DNA from: Engraulis encrasicolus
Taxonomy: Eukaryota > Chordata > Actinopteri > Clupeiformes > Engraulidae
Assembly: GCF_034702125.1 (NCBI RefSeq)
Contig: NC_085866.1
Coordinates: 11,537,954-11,601,953 of the forward strand
Direction: 5' to 3'
DNA: 64,000 nt
The notes under the pieces were generated by a model that had not been told where the DNA came from, did no database searches, and saw only the letters and a list, made by a program, of their open reading frames with translations. The number at the start of each line of letters is the position of its first letter. Position 1 is the first letter of the stretch. This document shows, piece after piece, positions 33,587 through 46,972 of the stretch. The position numbers and the translations under genes were made by a program.

Positions 33587-34454
33587 GCTTATCACCCGGA
33601 CCCGTTACCAGCATTTAAGTATTAATTTATTAATGTATTAATAAGTTGATCTAAGGCTCCGTGAGAAAGTAGATTCACCACTGCGCTTGGTACGTTGCTA
33701 TGGGCACCACTTCCTAATCTACCCAGACAGCACACTTACGTCTTGCCAACGTTGGCAGGATGCTTTTTGCCCGATGTAAAATACATCGGCACGACGTCTT
33801 TGAAAGGACCGTTTGCTCATCGGCAAGATGTTGGGCAGACGTCGGCAAATAGGCGACAGGCGATGGAGAGCCAACGTTATGCCGATATAATTATTTATAT
33901 TCCTACCATGAGCCGACGGTTGCCCGCCTTATGAGCTCATGAGCCAATGTTTAACCGATTTAATTACGACCTACTCGGCGCATCTCATTGAGCTGTGAGG
34001 AACCCTGGCGTTTTGAAGAAAATCATGTTTGGGATATCACCTGACAACCGCACTTCCATTAAGAAAACGCCAGAAAGTTCTCACTTCTGCTGAAGGGTTG
34101 CGCCGTTATCTGTGGTCGTCCGGAGCTCACTGAAACCAGAGGGCGTCAAAGTGATATCTATTTGTGGTGTAATAACAACAGCACATGGTATTGTGCAGCT
34201 GCACCAATTTACTCCATTGTAGGCTACCTAATGACTGTGTTATTGAAAAGCACTGAAAAACCTACAAGGACCCACAACCTCAATCCAACCTGTTCAGAAT
34301 CAGCTTGTCGTAAGAGACGTGCATTGCTACGTTTACTTTATCGTCCTCAACTAATTGGCTAGGCTTAAAAGAAATACACGAGATGAAGATTGCAAGGAAC
34401 ATAAAACATTTATTTAAGATAAAAAAAAATGAAAATGAAAAAAACTTTGGCCTA

Positions 34455-36279
34455 TCAAGTGCGCCTTCGGCGACCTCCTTCTCTATCCCCGCTCAGACGC
34501 AGCCAATTCTTAATGGCCGTCTCCACCTCGGCCTCCGTTGACGGCGCTGCTGGATTGGCCATCACAGCACCTGCACACACAAATAAAAAGAAACAGAAAT
34601 TAGGCTAGGCATGGTGTAGTGGTTAAAGAACTGAATAGCAAGGCATGAGTTTGCAGGTTCGCTTTCCAGTCCTGCCATAACATATGGCCAAAAAAAAACT
34701 TTTGGATAGGCCTAAGTGTCAGCTAAGAGTAATAGTAGAAAATAATAATTCAACATGCCTTTACTGGGAATTCGGTTTAGGAATTGTTCTGGTCTGGGCA
34801 TAATAATAAAATAATAAAGATAATAAAATAAAAAACATGCCTAAACTGACGGAATTGATCTTATTTGGGCATAATAATAAAAAATGATAAAATAAAAACG
34901 TGCCTCAACTGATGGTTAGGTTTAGGAATTGTTCTGTTTGGGCACATTTTCGCATGAAGATCACATTGTAAACATCCATATTGGTTAAAAGAGTTGTTGG
35001 CCCTGGAACAACGTTAGGGATGTTGTCCCTGGAACGACGTTGCAGATGTCGTCCCTGGAACAACAGTTACCCAAGGAAATTGCGACGACCCAAATTGTCC
35101 ATGTTATAAGTGTTCTTTAAAGTAGGCCTACTGAAAAAATCAGACTCAAGTAAAAGTATTGGTAGCTCTCCAAAAAAACATCTTATAGGTAAAAGTCAAC
35201 GTCACTGACTAAAAAGTTATTTCAGTTAAAATCTTAAAGTATCTGAAGATTATTGTACTTAAGTGGGCCTGCTGTAAAAATAAATGTACTGAAGTTGTTA
35301 TCAGAAGTACAAGTAAAAGTAAGCAAGGAGATGTGATTGTGGACTTTGATGGTGGACTATAATAATGGAAATGGAGATGTGCACACACAACCAGACAGGG
35401 TCCGTGTAACGCTTAGCAGTGTATTGATCTATTTCCCCATATCCAGTGGAAAATAGGAAATTGAACTGGGTTTTTTTTTTTCAATTTCAAAGGTGTAAGG
35501 GTATGATTTTTTTTTTTAACTACTAAAAAAAACATTATATGTCAATTCTCGTATTGTTTGGTATAAATGATGGCAAACTCAAAACAGTTATTTTATCTGA
35601 GTGTATGTAATTGTATATTTTGCATGGACTTACCAAGGATGACCTGGTGGATGGGCCTGGCCTTAATTCCCGTCTTCTGCCCCCTTCCACACCAATTTAA
35701 TTGTGTGGCAAGCTGATGCGTGAAGACCCTCGAACAGACCCTCCACACAGTGTCCTTTACAGACTTTCCGCCTGCCAGGGATAGTTGACCAATCTGTAAA
35801 AGCAAAAAAACAAAGACAAATCAGTTGGCTTGCTGCATGATTATCTGACAATAAAATGGGCCTCGTTTGCTTGTTTGAGACACTGTTGAGACGTACCACT
35901 TTGAGGCGGAAGACCCCGTCCGTCTTCAGTTTGTTGTCAAATATTGACAGCTCCTCCGCGGACCCTAACGGCAGCATGGGCAGGGTGATGGCCTCAGCAG
36001 GCCCAGGGGTGTGCCTGCTCTGCAGCAGGCGGATTATGTGGTCAACCTTCACCTGGAGTTCCCCCACCTGCTCCATAAGAAACCTTTCGACAGCTGCAGA
36101 AAGCAGGATGACAATGTGAAATACATGTGTAATTTTTAACTGTGGCGAGGTCTTTTCAAAAATCCAAATTCAAAACAATTTTATTGACGACTGAGCAGAG
36201 ACATTGGCCATACCTGTGCATGGAGTTGGGGCGGCTGGGGTTGTTGTGTTTTGTTGTTGCCGCTGCTGCTGGACTTGAG
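34455..36279 (-). CDS. DUF4806-domain protein, four 3' exons
   Basis: Minus-strand exons, each with consensus sites, are 36214-36279, 35897-36093, 35634-35793 and 34455-34570 (stop at 34455-34457). They read as a Q-rich linker, a coiled segment (MEQVGELQVKVDHIIRLLQ), the domain start LPMLPLGSAEELSIFDNKL, then SVKDTVWRVCSRVFTHQLAT and LNWCGRGQKTGIKARPI, and a C-terminal TEAEVETAIKNWLRLSGD. This order and the GRGxK/IKxWLR motifs match DUF4806, often found in transposon-borne fish genes. Donors are GTATGG, GTACGT and GTAAGT; acceptors end CCAG, GCAG, ACAG and GCAG. Upstream exons are not found; a later insertion (36694-41135) lies directly 5', so the gene is probably cut off from its N-terminus. 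Molecular role unknown. Confidence 0.75.
34612..34682 (+). mobile_element. tRNA-like unit
   Basis: TGGTGTAGTGGTTAAAGAAC resembles an A box and GCAGGTTCGCTTTCC a B box, 40 bases apart. It lies in an intron of the DUF4806 gene. Likely a SINE head or tRNA pseudogene. Confidence 0.4.
35110..35330 (-). mobile_element. hAT-type fragment with AAGTAAAAGT repeats
   Basis: Motifs ACTCAAGTAAAAGTA, TACTTAAGT and GAAGTACAAGTAAAAGTA are typical of the inner part of hAT elements whose ends read AGTACTTAAGT. No complete termini seen; it lies in an intron. Confidence 0.4.
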
Positions 36280-37286
36280 CTGGAGGTATGAAAAGAGGAA
36301 AGAGTGACAAAGCAAGGTGAATAAGACAGCAGGCAAGTTAGTCATATGGACTTGAAAAGGGGAGCTAGAGGGATTGAGAAATATTTTTAATTTGAAGATT
36401 GAACATATTTGACTGCTATTTAGGCCTACACTTAACTTTACTTAAGTCTTAGCTTGACATCTTCTCAACGTTAACATGATGCCTTTTCATATACGAGCTG
36501 CACCGGCCCGTGTGAGATTAAAAATGGGGAGGGGGGGTGGTCACGTGACTGGCGAATCAGCTGATTCGGGTATCTGGTGTGCACAGCAGAGGGGTACCAG
36601 GGTTTTTGTGTGGGCACGCACATCGTTTTCAATACTTTGACACAGTGATCTGGGAATACGAAGTCATGTAAACTTAGCCTTAGATTGGGGTAAGGGACTG
36701 TTCGTAATTTACCGGGGGGGGAGGGCTGGCGCGTAGGGGGGGGAGGGCCATGATGAAAAAAATGAGGTGGAGGGGAGGGCCATGGCATAAAAAATCGGAG
36801 TTAGGGGGAGGGCCATGGGGAAAAAAAACGAATTTATTCTATTTTATTTTCATTTATTTTTTTAAATAATAATAAAAAATGCTCTGAAACACATCGCTTT
36901 GCTATGCAAGGTCCCGGGTGCATAGGCCTACTTTAGCACTGAAGCATGTATCTGTAGTCAAAAAACGATCAGCGCTGACCCTCTTTCACTTGCTAGTGCT
37001 AGGAAGGAACATGAGCGTCATAGAAAATGCCCGTGAGCAAATATCAAACTAGCTGAGGTGTAATAGGCCTATGGGCTAAACACTTTGGGAAGTTTTGACA
37101 ATGAATTGGATGGGCATTTCCAGAGGAATTTTGGAGAGGTGTTGTAGTCAACTGGTGGTCACAGCTTCTGGTAAGTCATGATTTTATTTATTGGCACCGC
37201 CGTGTGCTTTACATCTGTATTCAATGGTCGCATAGCACCGCCGAGAGAGACGTTTGTTTTGTTCAGCTTGTGGTGTCAAGGTAGTA

Positions 37287-39584
37287 CAGGGATTAAAGTT
37301 TTCCGTCGCTATGACGGATTTCCGTCAACTGGATTTTCGTTTGGACGGATTTCCGTCTTTATAATTCATGTCAATTAATTTACAATTTTTACTTTCCAAC
37401 TGAACTCAAACCGAGAGCACTCCTGGTCATGAGAAGGGAAGGAGAGGTGTGTTTGGTGTACGGATTTAGTTATACACGCGCCATCACCGGTGGTGTCATA
37501 CAACAGATTCACTCAGTAGTTTTGAGCCATCCCCTTTTCTTCCGTGTTCCAAAAAAATAAAAATAAAAAGTACACGAGCGGTCAGCAATTCGGTTGTGGC
37601 GCAGCGCGAGAGATTAAAAAAACAAATAGCCAACATTGTTGCTGATGGCAGAAAAGAAAACAAGTGTAATACTATGTTTAAAGTGCCATGAAATGACAAT
37701 CATTAAATGAGTTGGACTGATATTCCAATATGGGCTAATAATGCATATGCATGGAATGCATAGCTTGAAGAAGGTAGGACACGTATGTTTCCATTATCAT
37801 TGCACCTGCCGTGGCGGATAGTTAGAAAAAAATGAATAGTTTACTTCGACTGCGCATGATGTCCTTTTCATGAAGGGGTTGCCTTTTAAGCATTGTGACT
37901 TTTACTAACATTATTCATAGCTCTAATGGGACGGCTATCATAAGCAGCTAGCTAGGATATGCCATGCGTAATACCATGCCTTTCATCCTCAAAGTTTAGC
38001 GCGTTTGACTGGCTACGTGTAGAACTAGCTCTAGTTGTCTTTCTGACAACGGATAATGTACAGTCTCATTTGTAATCATAGCATATTAACTTTGTTGTTG
38101 CCGATATATATTTAAGAAATAAGTTAAAAATGGGTTGCATTTTACAGGGGTCACGGAGGATATCCCTGGCAGAGCCAATATTTTATGCCACGTCTTGCTC
38201 TGGGAAACAGTGTTCTGATGGGTGGACTCATGGTCAATAAATGCCGTTTCGGTGTTTCTTTCACTTTCAAGGCTTGTTGTAGGCTACTGTGTGATGCTAT
38301 TTTTGCTAACTGGAGTAGTGTGCAGCAACAGTTGTGTGTGTGCTTGTTTTTGAGTGGCTAAACGTCTGTGCCCATCTTCTCGGACTATACGCTTCGTTTC
38401 AGTTCAGTTATTTGCGCACTGCGCACTCAGGACTGATGGGTGGGTGGATTGTCTTGATTCGAGTGGAAAGTTGCGCGACAAGCTTGGGAAAGTGTGTTAC
38501 TTTTGTTAAACGATAGACGTATGTCTGTGACTGTGTCGTGTCCGCTTGTAGGAGAGAACACGAGTGCGTGTAGGAATCGGGGACGTTTTTTAAATCAATG
38601 GTAAGCGTGTGCCCGGCACCGCACATCGAGAAGCAAAAAAGTACCGGTAGCCATAGGCTTTCAAAACGGTAGAACACACGAGGGAGACTACAGGATGAAT
38701 AGTGAAAAACATACAAAATAACCAACAACTAGTTTTCTCCCTCTGATTGCTATGACCAGTGCATTATTTTTTTTTAAATGTCAGAAATACTGCAAGCAAT
38801 GCGCACCAGTGCTTTCACCAGAACAGTGTTTGCCCATTCTGATGGGAAAGAAAAATATAGCCTACTACTAAAAAAAACCCATAATGGGATCACTGTATCA
38901 ACGCATTGCAATTCCAACTCAATAATTCTATGATATCAGCTAGACCATTTTGAAGCAACACTCATTGTGAATCCATTCTGCATAATGTTGTGAACAATTC
39001 ATAAATAATGGGTAGATATAAGAGGAAATAACCAAAACATGAACCAAATTGCAGTTCAATGTTTGCAGTCTGATATAGTATCCATTATCCCTCCATTCTC
39101 GGCCATTTCTAGTCAATCTGGTGGCCTAGGCCTGCCCCTTTCCCTCTTTCCTTTTTCTTGTATTTAGAAATTGGCATCTGTAAACATAGCATTGTAGGCC
39201 TACATCTGATTGAGCACATCTGATCTAGTACCTACAGGTACATTCATACTGAGTGTGTATATAGGCCTACTGAGTGTATAATGAATATTCATTGTTAATG
39301 TGAAGTGTAAAGTTTTATGTTGGTTGAAGTTCTGATTTTGTGGCACTTTTTAGTTTTACTGGCGCCCTCAAGACATAGGCCTTTTCTGCTCTAGGCGACT
39401 GCCCTGTCTGCCTATGCCTAGTGTTGGCTCTGGCACCGTTCCTTGCATAAAACCAGTGTATGTTTCGTTATGAGGGCAGAGCCTGGCTACATTGGTTTTC
39501 GTTGGGTTACGGAGTGATACTCGATCGGGTGCCTAACCGGTAAAAAAAGTTCAGTCAGATGACTTTTTTTTGCTTTAATCCCTG
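37287..39584. mobile_element. 2.3-kb hAT-like element
   Basis: Ends CAGGGATTAAAG and CTTTAATCCCTG, with GGTAGTA directly outside both (37280-37286 and 39585-39591), 7 of an expected 8 bases. The interior has no convincing transposase. A similar start, CAGGGATTAAAATTAAC, is at 52099. Confidence 0.8.
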
Positions 39585-40120
39585 GGTAGTAATAAAAGTG
39601 GTATTAACAGCGATGTGTTGGCTTGGGCATGCATCAACATACACGGTCTTAAACCCATTGGAGGAGCTAACTTGTTGTGAGGAGAAGTGTCATCACTGTG
39701 ATCAAAAACGGACCAACTAAGCAAGGAATTAGGTGAATTTAAAGTGCGACGGAAGAAGGGAATGTCACCAAAATTGTGCATCGTGTCAGGTAAGAAGTGA
39801 CTTGTGTTTCTTGCGGTGGAGATTGGATTCGTAGTAGCACATTGGTAGGCTAGGTCTTGCCTATTGCTGGTGAAGTCTATCTTAGCCTCGGAGTTGGCTA
39901 TGGGGGGAATCTTTAGCACAGCCGATGGTGTGCGTGGCTTGTCTATCATAGGCCTATAACTGCTGCCAAAGTTGACCGCGGTGTGAAATGGCTGTGCTAT
40001 TGTTAGATGTTTTGGACTTTTGTAGTGGTGGCGATTTGTTCCTTTTGCCTCTTGCTGCTGATTTGACCACCGTTTAGCGGCACCTTTTAGTGCGTCTTGA
40101 ATGGCCAACGCCAAATGCAA
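39575..40120 (-). CDS. 181-codon frame of unknown nature
   Basis: An uninterrupted minus-strand frame partly inside the GGGACTG element. A segment reading DIPFFRRTLNSPNSLLSWSV followed by DDTSP looks protein-like. It could be a displaced upstream exon of the DUF4806 gene, since it lies 5' of it on the same strand, but the last bases overlap the end of the hAT insertion. No family motif recognised. Confidence 0.25.
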   Translation of the reverse strand: MHLALAIQDALKGAAKRWSNQQQEAKGTNRHHYKSPKHLTIAQPFHTAVNFGSSYRPMIDKPRTPSAVLKIPPIANSEAKIDFTSNRQDLAYQCATTNPISTARNTSHFLPDTMHNFGDIPFFRRTLNSPNSLLSWSVFDHSDDTSPHNKLAPPMGLRPCMLMHAQANTSLLIPLLLLPRD

Positions 40121-41236
40121 ACTAGGCTTTCACACTCTCCCTGTATCAATAGCCAGCAATGGCACCACCTGCTTTGGCGCTTAACCTAGGCTACTTCTCT
40201 CGCCGATCACAGCACAAACTCTTTGGCCGTCAGAGTGTAATCACATTCGGGAAGCAGTAGGCCTATCTATGCCTGCCTGTGTGTGCGTGCGTGCTTTTGT
40301 GCGCGGGCGGGGAGACAAGGCAGGGGTCCTGATCGTATGCATCTTGATACACAGTCGCAATTGCAAGAAAATCTAAATTGTTTGAAAGCCCGGTCACCTC
40401 TCACAAGTGCATCGCATAGCCTAGTCATGCATTTCTACTAATTTCACACATTGTAGAGACTGCCCATGGAGAAGAGAGAAACTGTCACGGCAGCGCGATT
40501 TGCTCTTGAACACGCCGTCACCTCCACATTAGGTGCGCGTTTCCCTTCCACAAGAAGAACTTAATAATTTTGAAGTGAAATGTTAAACAAAAAAAGGTAA
40601 AATCTAGTCATCCTTGGTTAGGCTACATAAAACATGAAGAAGTTAGTCAGATGGGATTCGCCATTCTTCATCTTAAAATTGATTAGAATGCAGGAAATTG
40701 CATCTAAAAAAAACTTTTTTTTTGGGAGAGGACTCCCAGACCCTCCGCTGACCACAGCACCCCCTGGTCAAAATGAGTCCCAGCGTCCCTGAAATGTGTC
40801 TTGGTGACAGTGGAGTTAAAAGGCATCCCATGCAGCCGCAGTGGTAGATTCTAGCGGCTTCTCATAGGTATCCACTGATATCGATAGCACATAATAGTGC
40901 AGACAACCGCCCTTGATGTAGGCTACTCTGACTTTTGTCATGATGGTTGTTCATCTACCAATTTTACATATTACATGTTTGTACCTGTAGGGGGAGGGCC
41001 ATGGGAAAACAAAATTGAAGTGGGGGGAGGGCCATGGGGAAAAAATTGAGGTGGAGGGGGGGGGCCATGATTTTTTTTTTTGACCGGACTTCCAGCGCAC
41101 CAGCCCTCCCCCCCCGGTAAATAACGTACAGTCCCTAAGAAATTGGGGAGGAGAGGGGAGGAAAGAGTGAAGGTCCATGTGCTTCGGAGAATGAGTCCAT
41201 TTGACATGGAAATTTCAATTTCCATTCAACACACTT

Positions 41237-41360
41237 GGGCTGAATCTCAAATGGTGCACTTGTGCACTTTAGTGTTCATGTTTCAGTGCGCATGCCGTAT
41301 TAGTTACGCACTGAAACATAGTGCCCGAAGTGCACAAGTGCACCATTTGAGATCCAGCCC
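41237..41360. mobile_element. 124-bp hairpin MITE
   Basis: GGGCTGAATCTCAAATGGTG and CACCATTTGAGATCCAGCCC pair, and the stem continues through CACTTGTGCAC and TTTCAGTGCG. Almost the whole element folds into one hairpin. Confidence 0.85.
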
Positions 41361-41941
41361 ATGTCTGTGCTCTTTGAATCACTGCTACACTCCTCATAGC
41401 CAACCCGGTCTCATCAGTATCTTCACACTGGCTCTTCGGCCCTCTTTGGGCCTGCTTAGTAGTTTTCTTATGGATTTCTTTGTTGGTTGTCTTTTCCTCT
41501 GCTGCTCAAGTGGCAAGTGCAACAATGCAGATCACCTTTTTTTTCTAACTTCTTACTGCACATAGGGATCTAAAAACAAGCAGGCTGTCTGATATGTGGT
41601 TGTTAAAGTAATATTTGTCTCATGCCAACATGACAATTCAGTGCATGTATGTGGTTTTTTTTTGTTTGCTATTTTTCTTTAATTTCACATTAACAGACTT
41701 GACTGAGTTGTCCAAGCATATGTAGTCAATGTCATCCAGCTGATAATAAAACTACTTCACTGGTTTCTGGAAATTCCAATGCATGTTTCACTTGACTCTT
41801 CAGTAAACAATGTCACAAATGTATACATGGGCACACACACACACACCGCCATGTGGCGTTTCTGAATATGTTCAATAAATGTGCGCTAGATCAAAATGTC
41901 GTCTTGTTTTATTCAGTCACTGAATTCATGCATTACCTTAT

Positions 41942-44900
41942 AGTGTGGTATGAAGTGTCATTCCGTAGGATTTTTGTGCTAAAATTGATTTTTTTTGCAT
42001 GATTTGCTTTGTTTGGGGTCCTACTACTGAAAAATGATGGGTGTCGAATTTTCTGACCCCGTTATACCCCTCCTCTATGGGGCGCTTTCTCGCCCTGGCC
42101 AGTATAGCTATCTTTGCTAATAATGATCACATTTTCACAATCTTGGTGTCAATTTCAGGGTTATTGATGATGCTGAGTCCATTTATGACAGTTTCATTTT
42201 GATCAGAAGTTGCTATTAGACATATTTTGTCCACCGACAAGCCTGCTGTGGGAGATATGACTACGATGGCATCTGTCTCATTGGATCTATGCACATCATA
42301 TACATAATAAAGATTTCAATTTTATTAGGGTCAGTACTGTGAGAAAATGATGGGTTTCAAATGTATTACCCCTCCAGGGGGCGCCTTTTCACCTCGGCCA
42401 GGATACGTATTGCAACCATAAATGCAGCAATAAAGATCCTATTTTCACAAACATGGTGTCAATTTAGGGGTTACTAAGGATCCTGAGTCCATTTATGGCA
42501 GTTCTAGTGTGATCAGAAGTTGCTATTACACATATTTTTGACATTTAAAGGCTTGTCCACCTACGGGTCTGTTGTGGGAGTTATGACTACTATGGCATCC
42601 ATCCCATTCCGTTACCCAATTTTATGAACAGTTTCAGGGTTTTCTATATTTTTATTAAAATAGATGACAATGAAACTGAGCAGCTCAGTTTCTAATTCAC
42701 TTTGTATAAGGCTTGGCCGATTGGCAATATCAGGAGAAAGAAATCGTGATAGAAAAACAAAACTGTTTAACAGAAGATAAGAATTGTCTACTTTTGTGTG
42801 TAGACCAAAGGTTTCCAACGCTACCAGAGCAACTAAAGTCATTATTTCTCTATGGAGGGTCGGGGAATAAAGTAACCAAAGTGAGTAATTTGTATTGACA
42901 GTGACTACCAAAGAATAATTGGACTCGATAAACGAATAGGACAAGGTGTTCTGAAATGCATGAACAAGTCGGGTGGGTGTTATTTACCTGATTTTGTTTA
43001 AAGTAAATGTAGAGTAAATGTTTGGTTTGCCATTTACTGTAGAATTTTCTTCTTGGAGCAGGTGTCACTCTTTATTATTTGAACCTCTGAGGGTGCTGGC
43101 CCAAATATTAAATTCAATGTTTCAAGAAGGAGGCCGCACCTTGCATAGCAGTGTTTTTTATTGCACAAACGTGTTTTGGCGTGTGCCTTCTTCAGTGTGC
43201 AACCATTTACTGTACAACCTTAAACTCCTAGAAAACACCCCACGGGACAGAACACCTTCCATGGCACAGTGCTTGTAATGAATCAAAGAGATGAAGATTT
43301 AGTTGCCGTCAACCAACTCCTTGTCATCCCTGAGAAGCTCCCCACATGCACCACATTTGCAGCTACCAACCATAAGAACTAGGCCAGTTCAATGCACAAC
43401 TTTCAAACAAAGAAATATAGACAACAATATTTTTAACGCCTTCAGTCTTACATGGGCACTTGCTAATTATTTAGCAACAGATGCGACCAACAGTACAGCA
43501 GCAGAATGTACTGAATAGGAAACTGACCGTGATTATCTCATTCTGTCCATAGATGAACAAACACCCAAACATGCCAAGAAGTTGGTAAAACATAAAGTTA
43601 TCCATAGTTAGACAGCCACTAAATGTCTACTGATATCCCTGCAATCTGAGATTTATCGCCTGACAAACTCAGAGATCATTGCTCCACTTTCAAGACCTAC
43701 CCTAAATTATGCAACCCATTTTCTGTTCTGATGTTGACACAGGGAATCACTGCTGTTTTAGTAGGTCCTGAGAGGAGAACTCTCATCATCTCTGATCTTG
43801 ACCTTTTCCAAAACACCTACGAGCAGGTGTTATGCACATAGGTACAGTATGCAGTGTTTGCTGCAATGCGTGCTCTTGGCAAAACAACTGATGCAAGTGG
43901 CATTGACACATGCTCAATTGAAAGAGAATCATACTCTTCAGCAGATCTCCATGGAGTCTTTGATGGGAAGCATACAAGTGGGCCCTTGAATATCACATCA
44001 CAACTAGTCTGGCTATTATGATGACAAGAGTTCATGCCATTTCCTCTGCTCATCCCCTTGAATCTATTCAAGCCCAAGTGTGTGGATTTCAATGAGGCTC
44101 TGCATCTGCACAGTCCAGATGCATTGCAATTGTACAGTAACACCCAGTCCTATTTGGAAACCTCTTCAAGCAGAAGACACTTCAGAGTTTGCTCAGTTTC
44201 TTATACAACACCTGTAAGAACAAGTGCTTGTCGTCCAGTGGACTGGGCATGTTATCCGGCTGCCTTGGGGAACCTTATCAAGTACTTCTTTGCATATGAT
44301 CTCCTGAGTTATGCCCACCTCTTGGCAGTCCATCTTGCTCAAATGAATGCTTTGGAACAAGATGATCCTATTACATGGGATGCTCTAGGGTAAGGGGATT
44401 TTGTTGCGGCAAAATAAAAGGTTCCCTTTACTCATTTGTTCACAGATCAGAACCTAGAGCATAAAGGAAAATGAAGGAACTTCATGGCGGCAAAGTAGGA
44501 TTGAGTCAGGATGCCACTGCCCATGTCTTGTCACCACAACACCACATATTGCTCATATTGTGATGCACTATTTGGACAACTTCCCTCAACCCAGTGCGAA
44601 ATTAACACTACCAGCTTACGGGAGATGTTGCCATCAAGGGCAAAAGCTGTGACGATGCAAAATTCAGTTGAGCTCTACAGGACTGTCAATCCATTAATGT
44701 CTCCCTCCATATCATAACTGATGAAGCTAGCCTCATGCATGCTGTTGAAAGACTAACTTACAGGTGAAATGCTGGTGTCCCTTCGAATGACTGAACCAGG
44801 AATAGTTCTAATTGTTGATGCTATGGCTGAAACTGGAGTTACATCTGATCATATCTTGAAGTGATATAGTGTATTTCCTAAGTGCACCTGTTTAGGAGAA

Positions 44901-46037
44901 AAAAATGAAGCAGCAATGCTTAATGACCAGCACTCCTCAGTGAACAGTTGTTTTTTGTGTCTACCCAGTTCTGCCTTAGATAGAAAGAAGTGGTTGGGTT
45001 TTCAACGAAGGAGTGTAAGTTCAAGCGGGCTGTTTACTCTTCATGTTCATGGTATTTTGTATACATGAGTTGATATTACCATTACAGTACATGATCTTTT
45101 TTTACCTCAAAAAATGTTAGGTTGGAATATTAAAATTGGAATGTTATAAATGGTTGCTTAAAATGGTAAAAAAAAAAAAACCTCAATGGGGCCTTTAACT
45201 CCAACCCAAAAAGTCACTATATGAAACACAGTTACTGTTGTTGTTCACACACAAATTACATAGCTGGTCAGCATCATCTTCCTGAGTGCACACAACCCCC
45301 TCTGGTTGGTTAATATTTAGTCTTTATTTGAAGAAGATCCTGGTATATTCATTTTCAATCGTGTTATTGACAAGTTTGACAACTCTTTGCCACTACCTAA
45401 AAATGAGTCATAACAACTTCTGATCACACTAGAACTGCCATAAATGGACTCAGGATCCTCAATAACCCCTAAATTGACACCATGTTTGTGAAAAAAAGCA
45501 TCTTTATTGCTGCATTTATGGTTGCAATATGTATCCTGGCCGAGGTGAAAAGGCACCCCCTGGAGGGGTAATACATTTGAAACCCATCATTTTCTCACAG
45601 TACTGACCCTAATAAAATTGAAATCTTTATTATGTATATGATGTGCATAGATCCAATGAGACAGATGCCATTGTAGTCATATCTCCCACAGCAGGCTTGT
45701 CGGTGGACAAAATAGCCTTTAAATCTCAAAAATATGTCTAATAACAACTTCTGATCAAAATGAAACTGTCATAAATGGACTCAGCATCATCAATAACCCT
45801 GAAATTGACACCAAGATTGTGAAAATGTGATCATTATTAGAGATATGGGTTCGGTAGCTATACTGGCCAGGGTGAGAAAGCGCCCCCTAGAGGAGGGGCA
45901 TAACGGGGTCAGAAAATTCGACACCCATCATATTTCAGTAGTAGGACCCCAAACAAAGCAAATTATGCAAAAAAAAAAATCAATTTTAGCACAAAAATCC
46001 TACGGAAGCTGTTAATCAGACAATTCATATCACACTA
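41942..46037. mobile_element. 4.1-kb element with ~600-bp inverted arms (locus E)
   Basis: The left arm 41942-42516 and right arm 45413-46037 are inverted copies, starting TAGTGTGGTATGAA and ending TTCATATCACACTA. Each arm holds two ~305-bp tandem subunits, recognised by AAAATGATGGGT(G/T)TC, CACAA(T/A)CWTGGTGTCAATTT and TGATCAGAAGTTGCTATTA. TTA precedes and follows the element, a possible 3-bp duplication, though a TTAA insertion directly adjoins. Between the arms lies a broken gene of the VDAMA-like superfamily. Confidence 0.7.
43985..44870 (+). pseudogene. Broken gene of a multi-copy fish superfamily (VDAMA type)
   Basis: Recognisable segments appear in order but in changing frames: LGNLIKYFFAYDLLSYAHLL with HLAQMNALEQDDPITWDALG (about 44240-44393), VPFTHLFTDQNLE then KELHGGKVGLSQDA (about 44424-44520), DNFPQPSAK near 44575, ITDEASLMHAVE (about 44714-44750) and VLIVDAMAE (about 44806-44832). 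At least three frameshifts and several stops are present. These motifs occur in this order in large uncharacterised proteins repeated in fish genomes; biochemical role unknown. Only the middle third is recognisable, so the element is not functional. Confidence 0.6.
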
Positions 46038-46041
46038 TTAA

Positions 46042-46972
46042 AGCGATGGTTCGGAGTAGAATCACCCTAATGCCATTTGAACCGTGACACCCATCCACCT
46101 TTACACCCGAAGTGTTTTCTGCCGCAGGCTTACATCAACAGAGTTGCCGTGTTATTCGATGTTTATTCCGGTTAGCTTGACTCAAGCGCATATGGATACT
46201 GGGCACCGTCTCCAAACTTTCCCCACAAAAATAACATGTCATGACACCAAACTTCTGCAGTAGCACAAATATGGTCTGTACTCACGAAACGAAGCATTTG
46301 GAAGTTTGGAAATAGTCCAGGAGTTTATTATTATCAACACAAGCCGAATAGCTTCTCTGCTGCTAAAGCTGCGCCAACGTTACTTCCGTCATCTAAGACA
46401 AGCATGTAAGAGTCCTCAACGAAGCTCATAATATGCACAATGAAAAGTGAATTCAGCATCAGTATTGATAACGAAAATCCTTGTCTAATTGATAGTAGGT
46501 AAGATTTGAAATATCTTTTAAGTATTGCCTTGAAAATATAAGCCTTAATCACAATTCAGTGAAAACTTTTTTAACACTCTCGTCTGGAAGTTTGTTGAAG
46601 ACTTTTACGGGCTTGTCTCATATGACGGAAGTAACGTTGGCACAGCTTTAGCAGCAGAGAATCTATTCAGCTTGTGTTGATAATACTAAACTCCTGGACT
46701 ATTTCCAAACTTCCAAATGCTTCGTTTCGTGAGTACAGACCATATTTGTGCTACTGCAGAAGTTTGGTGTAATGACATGTTATTTTTGTGGGGAAAGTTT
46801 GGAGACGGTGCCCAGTATCCATATGCGCTTGAGTCAAGCTAACCGGAATAAACATCGAATAACACGGCAACTCTGTTGATGTAAGCCTGCGGCAGAAAAC
46901 ACTTCGGGTGTAAAGGTGGATGGGTGTCACGGTTCAAATGGCATTAGGGTGAGTCTACTCCGAACCATCGCT
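46042..46972. mobile_element. 931-bp TTAA element with ~350-bp inverted repeats
   Basis: Ends AGCGATGGTTCGGAGTAGA and complement, with TTAA at 46038-46041 and 46973-46976. Arms match closely through GCCGTGTTATTCGATGTTTA and GGTGCCCAGTATCCATATGC. Kolobok-type candidate; no coding region. Confidence 0.92.

Larger units (their letters stand above)
36694..41135. mobile_element. 4.4-kb TAA-flanked element with GGGACTG ends
   Basis: The left GGGACTGTTCGTAATTTACC is matched by the complement of GGTAAATAACGTACAGTCCC on the right. TAA flanks both ends (36691-36693 and 41136-41138), as in PIF/Harbinger insertions. G-rich GGGGAGGGCCATG repeats occupy both subterminal zones (36515-36820 and 40990-41080). 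It contains a nested hAT element (37287-39584). No HARBI1-like frame recognised. Confidence 0.7.

Noticed and set aside
33719..33736. Calling the terminal sequence a definite CACTA end
   Set aside because: The terminus does not begin with CACTA and no clear target duplication is seen, so only an EnSpm-like candidate is reported.
36471..36788. Pro/His-rich minus-strand frame
   Set aside because: It translates the G-rich GGGGAGGGCCATG repeats at the end of the TAA-flanked element.
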